A stretch of DNA of 56,288 nucleotides, taken from NCBI GenBank assembly GCA_905182785.1, contig CAJJDF010000053.1:1-56288 (forward strand), in the 5' to 3' direction. Position numbers and translations under genes: made by a program. This stretch comes from an uncultured Flavobacteriales bacterium. GTDB taxonomy: Bacteria > Bacteroidota > Bacteroidia > Flavobacteriales_D > CAJJDF01. The notes under the pieces were generated by a model. It was not told the DNA's origin. It made no database searches and saw nothing but the letters and a program-made list of their open reading frames with translations. This document shows, piece after piece, positions 8,042-15,087 of this stretch (positions are counted from its first letter, which is position 1; every line of letters begins with the position of its first letter).

Positions 8042-9217
8042 TTACAGATTTTCAATAATCATTGCAGAAGCACCACCTCCTCCGTTACAGATTGCAGCAG
8101 CACCTATTTTTCCGTTATTCTGTTTCAATACATTTAATAGAGTTACAATAATTCTTGAACCTGAATTTCCTAGTGGATGCCCCAAAGATACTGCTCCTCC
8201 ATTAACATCTACCTTTGTTGAATCCAAATCTAACTTCTGAATATTTGCTAAACCAACTACAGCAAAAGCTTGGTTTAACTCCCAGTAATCAACATCCATT
8301 GTTGATAAGTTTGCTTTTTTAAGAGCTATTGGCAATGCTTTTGAAGGTGCAGTTGTAAACCATTCTGGTTCTTGAGCTGCATCAGCATAACTAACTATTT
8401 TTCCTATTGGTTTTATTCCAAGTTGTTCTGCTTTTTCTTTCGAACAAATAATTAATGCTGAAGCTCCATCATTTAGTGTAGAGGCATTAGCTGCAGTAAC
8501 TGTTCCATCTTTTTGAAATACTGGTCTTAACGCAGGTATTTTATCTAATTTTACTTTTTTGTATTCTTCATCCTCTGATACAACTATTGCATCTCCTCTT
8601 CTTTGAGGTACTTCTACAGGTACTATTTCATTATCAAATTTCCCTGTGCTCCATGCTTTTTCAGCTCTTTTGTAAGACTCTATTGTAAATTCATCTTGTG
8701 CTTCTCTAGAAATATTACATTCCTTTGCACATAATTCGGCTGCGTTACCCATGTGGTAATCATTATACACATCTGTCAATCCATCTAGAATCAATCCATC
8801 TTTCATTGTGATATTTCCTAGTTTTTGTCCATTTCTTGCATTCATATAATGAGGAACCATACTCATATTCTCCATTCCTCCTGCTATTACTAAATCATTA
8901 TCTCCTACTAATATAGATTGAGCAGCCAATGAAATAGATTTCATTCCTGATGCACATACTTTATTTATTGTAGTTGCTGGAACAGTATTACTAATTCCTG
9001 CAAACATAGCAGCTTGTCTTGCTGGAGCTTGTCCTAATCCTGCTTGTAATACATTACCCATAAAAACTTCATCCACTTCATTTGGATTAATATTCACTTT
9101 TTCTAAAGCACCTTTAATTGCTGCGGCTCCAAGCCTAGTTGCAGGCACTGTAGATAAAACTCCTCCAAAACTTCCTATTGGTGTTCTTACTGCTGATAAT
9201 ATATATATTTCTTTCAT
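8042..9217 (-). CDS. Thiolase (acetyl-CoA C-acetyltransferase)
   Basis: Biosynthetic/degradative thiolase that condenses two acetyl-CoA to acetoacetyl-CoA or runs the reverse reaction. Length 391 is standard. The nucleophilic cysteine is Cys88 (NKVCASGMKS), the active-site histidine His347 (GHPLGNSG) and the second cysteine Cys377 (CNGGGGASA). The N-terminus RTPIGSFGG and the loop GGMENMS are also conserved. It is monocistronic, with its own -7 element and a perfect 26-bp palindrome upstream. It resembles AtoB/PhaA-type enzymes more than FadA, but there are no neighbouring fatty-acid or polyhydroxyalkanoate genes to decide the pathway. Confidence 0.95.
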   Translation of the reverse strand: MKEIYILSAVRTPIGSFGGVLSTVPATRLGAAAIKGALEKVNINPNEVDEVFMGNVLQAGLGQAPARQAAMFAGISNTVPATTINKVCASGMKSISLAAQSILVGDNDLVIAGGMENMSMVPHYMNARNGQKLGNITMKDGLILDGLTDVYNDYHMGNAAELCAKECNISREAQDEFTIESYKRAEKAWSTGKFDNEIVPVEVPQRRGDAIVVSEDEEYKKVKLDKIPALRPVFQKDGTVTAANASTLNDGASALIICSKEKAEQLGIKPIGKIVSYADAAQEPEWFTTAPSKALPIALKKANLSTMDVDYWELNQAFAVVGLANIQKLDLDSTKVDVNGGAVSLGHPLGNSGSRIIVTLLNVLKQNNGKIGAAAICNGGGGASAMIIENL

Positions 9218-9240
9218 TATTTTATGTTAATTCGGTTCGT

Positions 9241-9248
9241 CAAAATTA
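9241..9248 (-). promoter_or_regulatory. -7 element (TAATTTTG) of the thiolase gene
   Basis: TAATTTTG on the minus strand fits TAnnTTTG and lies 23 bases before the thiolase ATG. The palindrome at 9258-9283 begins 9 bases further upstream. Confidence 0.5.
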
Positions 9249-9257
9249 TAAAAAATG

Positions 9258-9283
9258 TTGCTTAAAAATTAATTTTTAAGCAA
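9258..9283. promoter_or_regulatory. Perfect 26-bp palindrome, candidate operator of the thiolase gene
   Basis: The half-site TTGCTTAAAAATT is followed directly by its exact reverse complement, with no spacer. The palindrome covers the -17 to -42 region of the inferred thiolase promoter. The adjoining A-run (9284 onward) is on the wrong side for a thiolase-strand terminator. A dimeric regulator such as a TetR-type factor is a reasonable guess, but the binding protein is unknown. Confidence 0.55.
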
Positions 9284-9399
9284 AAAAAAACTAGATAAAG
9301 CTATCAAAGATTTTAATCATTATTTTTTATTTTTTTAAATATTCTTATTTAGCTTTTTTTTAACAATAAAACCAATGATATAAAGCTATTCTAACTAAA

Positions 9400-10071
9400 T
9401 TAAAATCTTCTTGGAGTTCTAGATCCTTTTCGTAAGAAATCTAAATCATAGTTAATCATGATTTCGTGAGTTCCTGTATTGTAATCTCCTAATTGCTATA
9501 CTATGTAATCTTAAGCATAACCAGCTCTAAATTTTTGGTATAAAATGGTATACCAAATTACCTGTAAATGAATCATCAGCACTATATCCTTCTTCTATCC
9601 ATAATTTCTCATAAAGAAAAAGTTTACATTTACATCTGCTGATAAAGGTAAATCCTCAAATGATTTCACCATAAAAGATTGGAGATTTTCTACTACACTG
9701 TTCAAATCAAATGCGTATCCTACTGTTAAGAAAAAGTGTCTGTCTTGAATAGGTTCTAATTCTCCACCTCCTTGAAAAAATGCTTTGTAAGTGTTTCAAA
9801 TAACTTTTGGTGCTGACAGTCCTACATAATATTTTTCTAAATGTAAGTAAACTTCATATCCAAAGTTTGGCATTAATTGATTCCTTATTGTGGTTGTATA
9901 TTGAATGTCATCTGTATTTGCAACTCTCAATTTCCCAAAATCTACAGAGAACATCTCTAATCCACCCCTTTTAATCCAAAATCGAATCTTCTTTTTGATG
10001 AAACATCAATTCTATAAAAAAAAGTGTTTTTTGTGGGTCCAATTTGATCTTGAATTATAGTTGTTTACAAT
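9400..10071 (-). pseudogene. Decayed PorP/SprF-family gene
   Basis: Reading the minus strand across frames recovers the last two thirds of a PorP/SprF protein: DQIGPTKNTFFYRIDVSSKR, DFGLKGG, FSVDFGKLRVANTDDIQY, LMPNFGYEVYLHLEKYYVGL, SAPK, DRHFFLTVGYAFDLNS, LPLSADVNVNFF, GNLVYHF, RAGYAYDY and QLGDYNTGTHEIMINYDLDF, ending TPRRF and a stop at 9400. It is broken by a frameshift after DFGLKG, a TGA after SAPKVI, a frameshift near NVNFF, and in-frame TAA and TAG stops in the RAGYA segment. The signal peptide and about 100 N-terminal residues are not recognisable. It is a paralogue, not a duplicate, of the intact gene at 5701-6726. Confidence 0.85.
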
Positions 10072-10213
10072 TTTACTTTGCTTATTATTCTTTTAGATAC
10101 TCTTTTCATTTATTAAAATGCTTCATCTTGATTATAATAGTTTAATTTTGAACCTTACTAGAGAAAAACCAAAACCCTCTCAGTATTTTACTTAAAAAAA
10201 TAAATGCTTTTTT

Positions 10214-10783
10214 ATGATTGAATTAGAGAATAAATTAATTTCTGAAGAAATATTTTCAAAACAATTTGTTTGCGACCTTTCTGCCTGTAAAGGAGCTTGT
10301 TGTATAGAAGGTGATGCAGGAGCACCACTTGAAAAAGAAGAAAAAATAATAATTGAAAAAAACTTAACCAAAATCATTCCTTACATGCGTCAAATTGGAA
10401 TAGATGCTGTCTCTAATAATGGAGTTTCTTATGAAGATTTTGATGGAGAAATTGTAACCACTTTGGTAAACAATAAAGAATGTGCTTTTGTGTATTTTGA
10501 CGAAACTAATACTGCAAAATGTTCTATTGAAAAAGCCCACAGAAAAGGAGAGATTGATTTCATAAAACCTATTTCATGTCATCTATACCCTATTAGGGTT
10601 AAAAAACTCACGTATTATGATGCCTTAGATTACAATAAATGGGATATTTGTAGTCCAGCTTGTGCTTGTGGTGAAGAGCTAAACGTCTCTGTATTTAGAT
10701 TTTTAAAAGAACCACTTGAACGAAAATATGGTAAGGATTTTTACCAAAAATTAGTTTTAATTGATAAAGAATTATCAAAATAA
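10214..10783 (+). CDS. DUF3109 family protein
   Basis: This protein of 189 residues matches DUF3109 (PF11307). The cysteines stand in a metal-binding arrangement: CDLSACKGACC near residue 20-30, then CAFVYF, C in TAKCSIEKAH, SCHLYPIRV, and C-x-PACAC near residue 155. The spacing recalls the YkgJ-type Fe-S/zinc cysteine box. No signal peptide, so cytoplasmic. The family is widespread in Bacteroidota and its reaction is unknown. It converges on and overlaps by 9 bases the SpoIID-like gene on the other strand. Confidence 0.88.
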   Translation: MIELENKLISEEIFSKQFVCDLSACKGACCIEGDAGAPLEKEEKIIIEKNLTKIIPYMRQIGIDAVSNNGVSYEDFDGEIVTTLVNNKECAFVYFDETNTAKCSIEKAHRKGEIDFIKPISCHLYPIRVKKLTYYDALDYNKWDICSPACACGEELNVSVFRFLKEPLERKYGKDFYQKLVLIDKELSK

Positions 10784-11914
10784 CTTATAGTATTCTACTT
10801 TGCTTATTGGCATAATAGATACATTTTTGTAATAATGGTGTAACACTTCTTTATAGGTATGTGTTTTTGCCATCACTATTCCACCTTCTTGGCATAATCC
10901 TACTCCATGGCCATACCCTCTTCCAATTAAGATAATTTTATCTCCAATGTCGTGCACAGAAAAATAAGTGGATTTTAATCTAAAATTAGACCTAATATCT
11001 ACTAGCCTAACTTTATAATTACCAAACTCATAGAATTCTTTTCTTTGAAATTGATTAAAATTTAAATCGTTAGATTTTACTACCGAAATTGATTTACCCG
11101 TTTTCTTGGAAAGAAATTGTATCCAAGTTATTTTTGATATTGTTTTTTTCCATTTTGCTTGACTAGAATTTAGACAAAAAGTATCCATTATACTTTCCAT
11201 ACATTCAAGTTTTTTACTCCAAACAAAATCCGTAGAAACAGTTTGCCCGCCACAGTTTGAATGAAACAAGGTATTAATATAGGTTAAACTAGAGTCTACC
11301 AATACTTCTTCTGAGGTTGCTTCTACAGCTTGAGTAATCGTTTTTTTGTAATTTATTCCATCATAAACTTGGCAATGAGTATGATCACATAAATCAAACC
11401 CTTCTTGCTTATGTTTTTGATAATGAAGTGCGTAAGTCCTACTTATAACAGCCTGAACTTTATAATATTCCAAACTATAACCATAACCCGCTTCTCCTTT
11501 TATTACTCCCTCTACATACTTATCTATGTTTATTTCGTTTACAATTTTTAGTTCCCCATTTATTGAGTATAAAATAATATTCCCTTTATATTTTCTTTTT
11601 TTTTTTCCGTTAGAAATTATTACACTATTATTCTCACTTCGATAATCTAACCTAAACCAAATTTGATCTCCCAAGTACTTGCCATTCATGTAGGCTTTTA
11701 CTTTATCATTATTAGATTCGAAAGAAATTTTGTCATTTTTATTACTCATAATACCGTAAGTCTCTGATTCTGAATAAAATTCGAACCGACCTATGTTATA
11801 AAAAATATCTACTTTTTTTATGTTTACTTTTTCAAATAATCCAACTCTTATTTCTTTAGCATTAAAAGATAATGCCAAGGAAATAATAAATCCTATTAAA
11901 AAAAGATTTTTCAA
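10775..11914 (-). CDS. SpoIID/LytB domain protein
   Basis: The signal peptide (MKNLFLIGFIISLALSFNA) is followed by a beta-rich region to about 125. The SpoIID domain then follows (INIDKYVEGVIKGEAGYG, KVQAVISRTYALHYQKHK, CDHTHCQVYDG) and ends with GRGYGHGVGLCQEGGIVMA. In spore formers SpoIID is a lytic transglycosylase and LytB an amidase enhancer; in Bacteroidota the protein is periplasmic and probably trims peptidoglycan. Length 379 is typical. Its start overlaps the lpxB stop by 4 bases, so the two are co-translated, a gene order common in Flavobacteriia. Confidence 0.9.
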   Translation of the reverse strand: MKNLFLIGFIISLALSFNAKEIRVGLFEKVNIKKVDIFYNIGRFEFYSESETYGIMSNKNDKISFESNNDKVKAYMNGKYLGDQIWFRLDYRSENNSVIISNGKKKRKYKGNIILYSINGELKIVNEINIDKYVEGVIKGEAGYGYSLEYYKVQAVISRTYALHYQKHKQEGFDLCDHTHCQVYDGINYKKTITQAVEATSEEVLVDSSLTYINTLFHSNCGGQTVSTDFVWSKKLECMESIMDTFCLNSSQAKWKKTISKITWIQFLSKKTGKSISVVKSNDLNFNQFQRKEFYEFGNYKVRLVDIRSNFRLKSTYFSVHDIGDKIILIGRGYGHGVGLCQEGGIVMAKTHTYKEVLHHYYKNVSIMPISKVEYYKLF

Positions 11915-13032
11915 TTTTGGTGTAAATAATGATTGATTAACTCAGCTGTTTTTTTAGAAGCTCCTTCTCCTCCGAGTTTGGTAATGAGATTGGTATAAGA
12001 ATTTTTCATATTTATTCTCCCCTCTCCTTCTAATATAATACTCAATTCATGTGCTAACTTTTCTGAGGTTAAGTCAATTTGAATCAGCTCTTTCACTATT
12101 TCTTTGTCCATTATTAAATTTACTAAGGATATAAATTTAATTTTTACTAATCTTTTTGCGATAGCATAAGAGATTGAATTTGCCTTATAGCAAACTACTT
12201 GCGGCACTTGAAACAATGCTGTTTCCAAGGTTGCAGTTCCAGATGTTATGAGTCCTGCATAACTATTCATTAGTAGAGGATAAGTTTTTCCAAATACTAA
12301 AGAAACTTGCTTATCTCCACTTATATGAGAATGATAAATTTCCTCTCCTTGTGAAGGTGCTCCAGCAATTACAAATTGATAATTAGGATACTTTTCTACC
12401 ACAGATAGCATTATTGGTAATTTTGTATTTATTTCTTGGGTTCTACTTCCTGGCAATAATGCAATTATTGGTCTTTCATCTAACTTATTATTAGCTCTAA
12501 AATCCTCCGATTCATAAGCTTTTTTAAAATTACTTATTTCATCCAACAATGGATTTCCAACAAAATCTACATGATAGTCAAATTTTTCGTAGAATGGTTT
12601 TTCGAAAGGTAATATAACGAAAAGGTGATTTACAACCTTTTTAATCTTTTTAACTCTAGATTGCTTCCATGCCCAAACTTGTGGAGAAATATAAAAGAAA
12701 ACTTTGATGTTATTTTCATGAAGAAACTCTGCAATCCTTAAATTAAATCCTGGGTAATCTATCAAAATTACTGCATCTGGTTTGTATTCTAAAATATCTT
12801 TTTTACAAAACTTTATGTTACTAAGAATTGTCTTTAAGTTCATTATAACTTCTGCAAAACCCATAAATGCTAATTCTTTATAATGCTTTATAAGTGTCAA
12901 GCCTTGGTTTTCCATTTTGTCTCCTCCCCAACCTCTAAACTCTGAATTGGGCTGTAATTTCTTCATCTCAGAAATTAAATTTGCCCCATGCATATCGCCA
13001 GATGCTTCTCCAGATATTATGTAATACTTCAT
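11911..13032 (-). CDS. lpxB: Lipid-A-disaccharide synthase
   Basis: LpxB joins UDP-2,3-diacylglucosamine and lipid X to give the lipid A disaccharide, at the inner face of the cytoplasmic membrane. Length 373. Family marks: the start MKYYIISGEASGDMHGANLI, FRGWGGDKMENQG, ELAFMGFAEVI, VILIDYPGFNLRIA, FFYISPQVWAWKQSRVKKIK, FVGNPLLDE, ALLPGSRTQEI, and TSGTATLETALFQVPQVVCYK. It is the middle gene of the unit 13317-10775 (small membrane protein, lpxB, SpoIID-like). Confidence 0.97.
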   Translation of the reverse strand: MKYYIISGEASGDMHGANLISEMKKLQPNSEFRGWGGDKMENQGLTLIKHYKELAFMGFAEVIMNLKTILSNIKFCKKDILEYKPDAVILIDYPGFNLRIAEFLHENNIKVFFYISPQVWAWKQSRVKKIKKVVNHLFVILPFEKPFYEKFDYHVDFVGNPLLDEISNFKKAYESEDFRANNKLDERPIIALLPGSRTQEINTKLPIMLSVVEKYPNYQFVIAGAPSQGEEIYHSHISGDKQVSLVFGKTYPLLMNSYAGLITSGTATLETALFQVPQVVCYKANSISYAIAKRLVKIKFISLVNLIMDKEIVKELIQIDLTSEKLAHELSIILEGEGRINMKNSYTNLITKLGGEGASKKTAELINHYLHQN

Positions 13033-13050
13033 GGTTATATTTCTTTAGAA

Positions 13051-13317
13051 TTAGTCATAAATAACAAATTTAACTACAAGAAAAATAAAACAGACAAAAG
13101 AGGCTAACATTATTCCTCTTGCTGAATAATCCTTGTCTTTTTTGAAATAAAACTTCATAACCAAAGCATTTATACCTAATGCAAACAATAGTCCTGAACT
13201 CAATACTTGGTCAGTAATAGTTTTATCAAATAAATAAAAACTAAAGTATAATAGACCCACAAACAATAATGGAATTACCCCCCCTATTAATGCTCCTTTT
13301 GCAATTTCTTTCTTCAT
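13051..13317 (-). CDS. Small membrane protein, 88 aa, first gene of the lpxB operon
   Basis: Three hydrophobic helices can be seen: residues about 7-30 (GALIGGVIPLLFVGLLYFSF), 37-55 and 66-86. Short charged stretches include FKKDKDYSAR between helices two and three. I recognise no named family. It ends 18 bases before lpxB, so it is probably co-transcribed with it. The ATG lies only 5 bases after a TATATTTG element, predicting an mRNA with almost no leader. A role with lipid A or envelope lipids is suggested only by position. Confidence 0.75.
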   Translation of the reverse strand: MKKEIAKGALIGGVIPLLFVGLLYFSFYLFDKTITDQVLSSGLLFALGINALVMKFYFKKDKDYSARGIMLASFVCFIFLVVKFVIYD

Positions 13318-13322
13318 ATTAA

Positions 13323-13330
13323 CAAATATA
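13323..13330 (-). promoter_or_regulatory. -7 element (TATATTTG) 5 bases before the start codon of the lpxB operon
   Basis: Exact TAnnTTTG match, with TTAAT between it and the ATG. A TTTTTG stands 15 bases further upstream as a possible -33. Transcription would begin at or next to the start codon. Confidence 0.55.
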
Positions 13331-13406
13331 ATTTTTTGTTACATGCAAAAATAGGATAAATTAGAATTTTGTAAACAAGAAAATGTGTATGAAAATTACA
13401 CAGTCA

Positions 13407-14474
13407 TTAATTTTTTGACCTAAATTGATTAATGTTAGTCGTCACAGAAAAACTATGGGATTTCCCAGACAAATGGTAACTAGAAATACTGTAATTAAGC
13501 CTGAATTTTTGGATTTTAAAACCTATTCCTCCAGAAAATCCAACCAGTCCTGTTTTCTCTGTAAATTTCAATTCTTGTCTTTTTCTGTAATTATATCCAA
13601 TTTGAATATTAAAATTTTTACTTAGAATAAATTCTGTTCCAAACACTACATGACGCATTCCTTTGTCAAAGAAAGTTGGTTCTTTTGCAGGTAATTCCTC
13701 AAATGTATCTGGGTCAAATTCCTTTTTAACATTAGGATCATCATAGGTTAAATCCCATGTTTGTAAATTAGTCAAAGTCAATGAAAACCTAAATGGTGCA
13801 TGCTTTAATTTTTTGGTCATTCCGATTTGAATCTCAAACGGCAACTTTTCTTTTTCACTGTATTTGGAAAAAGCAAAACCAATGTTTTTCATAACAACAC
13901 TTGCAGAAAATTCTTTGGAAGGCTTGTAATAATTCCCTGCTAAATCTAATGCAATTCCATTAGAGTTATAAATATCATAAATAGATTGGAAAAATTTAAA
14001 ATTACCACCTATACTAAATAATGAATCGACTTTTCTTCCAAAACCAATAATAAGTGCTAGGTCATTTACAGAAAAATTTCCTTGTTTAACTCCTGCTTCG
14101 TCTGTTCTTATAAAATCACCATAGTTTGCATACATAAAAGACGCATTAAACGTTCCTATGTTATCAAAATGCTTTGTAAATGAAGTGAATCCATAATTTA
14201 TATCCGAGACATAATTCATATAATTTAAAGAGATAGATCCCGATTTTGTGGAATCTAATAAGGAAGGATTGGAAATATTTAGGTTTACATCTTTGTCGTA
14301 AATAGAAATATTACTTCCACCTAAAGCTTGTATTCTTGAGGAATTGGATAAATCCAAAAACTGGTAGGAAGCTGACCCTCCAAGTTGAGAAAATACGTTA
14401 TTACTGCATAAAATTACAAATAAGATAAATAATGATTGTAGTACTTTTAATTTGATGAAGTTATTTACTTTCAA
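13407..14474 (-). CDS. porQ: Type IX secretion system protein PorQ
   Basis: PorQ is an outer-membrane beta-barrel of the T9SS attachment complex (PorQ, PorU, PorV, PorZ) that processes cargo at the cell surface. The signal peptide ends near Ser-Gln at residue 30, followed by LGGSASYQFLDLSNSSRIQA and LGGSNISIYDKDVNLNISNP, the diagnostic opening of PorQ/PorV-like proteins. Many beta strands follow, and the chain ends in a barrel strand with a terminal aromatic-polar pattern. Length 355 fits PorQ. It is followed by the lpxB operon and preceded by two Kazal-type lipoprotein genes on the same strand. Confidence 0.9.
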   Translation of the reverse strand: MKVNNFIKLKVLQSLFILFVILCSNNVFSQLGGSASYQFLDLSNSSRIQALGGSNISIYDKDVNLNISNPSLLDSTKSGSISLNYMNYVSDINYGFTSFTKHFDNIGTFNASFMYANYGDFIRTDEAGVKQGNFSVNDLALIIGFGRKVDSLFSIGGNFKFFQSIYDIYNSNGIALDLAGNYYKPSKEFSASVVMKNIGFAFSKYSEKEKLPFEIQIGMTKKLKHAPFRFSLTLTNLQTWDLTYDDPNVKKEFDPDTFEELPAKEPTFFDKGMRHVVFGTEFILSKNFNIQIGYNYRKRQELKFTEKTGLVGFSGGIGFKIQKFRLNYSISSYHLSGKSHSFSVTTNINQFRSKN

Positions 14475-14516
14475 GTTTATTTATATTTTTAAGAACCCAC
14501 GTTCTTGATAAAAATA

Positions 14517-14738
14517 CTAATCACATGATCCGTTGACGTAATCTACTCCTGCACATTCAGCATAAGATGAATTGGCATAAGTTTTATTGTTACACCCACA
14601 AACTGGAACATATTCCTGAGTAGTTGGACATCCTTGTTCGAAGAATTCATCACACTTACCTATAGGTTTTTTACAGCTACTTACTAGAATAGTTGCTGCA
14701 AATGCTAAAGCTGCAATTAATAAAATATTTTTTTTCAT
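14517..14738 (-). CDS. Kazal-type protease-inhibitor-like lipoprotein, copy 2
   Basis: A lipoprotein signal (LVSSC) is followed by one Kazal-like domain: CPTTQEYVPVCGCNNKTYAN, then C in AYAEC-like position and a final NGSCD. The pattern C-x7-PVCG-x-NKTY-N-x5-C is that of Kazal serine-protease inhibitors. Being lipid-anchored and tiny (73 aa), it would display an inhibitor in the periplasm or at the surface. It lies 32 bases downstream of a clearly related copy (14771-15010). Confidence 0.82.
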   Translation of the reverse strand: MKKNILLIAALAFAATILVSSCKKPIGKCDEFFEQGCPTTQEYVPVCGCNNKTYANSSYAECAGVDYVNGSCD

Positions 14739-14770
14739 AGTTATGATTTATTAACGTTCAATTTCTTGTT

Positions 14771-15010
14771 TTATTTTTTTTCTTTACATTTTCCTGGCAC
14801 AAAAGTCACATTACTACAATTGGCATGGCATGTATTATAATAAGTTTTATTATCACACCCACAAACTGGATCATAATTCTGAGCGCATACGCAACTTTCT
14901 TCTGTATTTGGTAAACAAGGTTCTGTCTTTTCCGTTACTTGAACTTTGTTTGATTTACAAGAAAAAAATAAACCTAAAACACATGAAAAAATAATTATAG
15001 TATGCTTCAT
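14771..15010 (-). CDS. Kazal-type protease-inhibitor-like lipoprotein, copy 1
   Basis: A lipoprotein signal (MKHTIIIFSCVLGLFFSC) is followed by a Kazal-like domain: CVCAQNYDPVCGCDNKTYYN, then C-x3-C-x8-C. It shares the core PVCGC(D/N)NKTY(Y/A)N with copy 2, so the pair arose by duplication, but the linkers differ. The target protease is unknown. The gene starts 5 bases after a TATATTTG element and lies between lon and porQ. An inhibitor of self or environmental proteases is inferred from the fold. Confidence 0.82.
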   Translation of the reverse strand: MKHTIIIFSCVLGLFFSCKSNKVQVTEKTEPCLPNTEESCVCAQNYDPVCGCDNKTYYNTCHANCSNVTFVPGKCKEKK

Positions 15011-15015
15011 TGAAA

Positions 15016-15023
15016 CAAATATA
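15016..15023 (-). promoter_or_regulatory. -7 element (TATATTTG) 5 bases before the Kazal copy-1 start codon
   Basis: Exact TAnnTTTG match, separated from the ATG by TTTCA. Only one Met precedes the lipobox, so the start is fixed and a leaderless transcript is predicted. Confidence 0.55.
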
Positions 15024-15087
15024 ACTATTTTTTACTATTTAACAACCGCAATAACACGCTTGAATTAACAGCCATTTGTTATTAATT

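Noticed and set aside
14491-14506. Inverted repeat AAGAAC/GTTCTT between porQ and the Kazal genes
   Set aside because: Only 6 bp with a 4-base loop and no T-run on either strand; chance is plausible.
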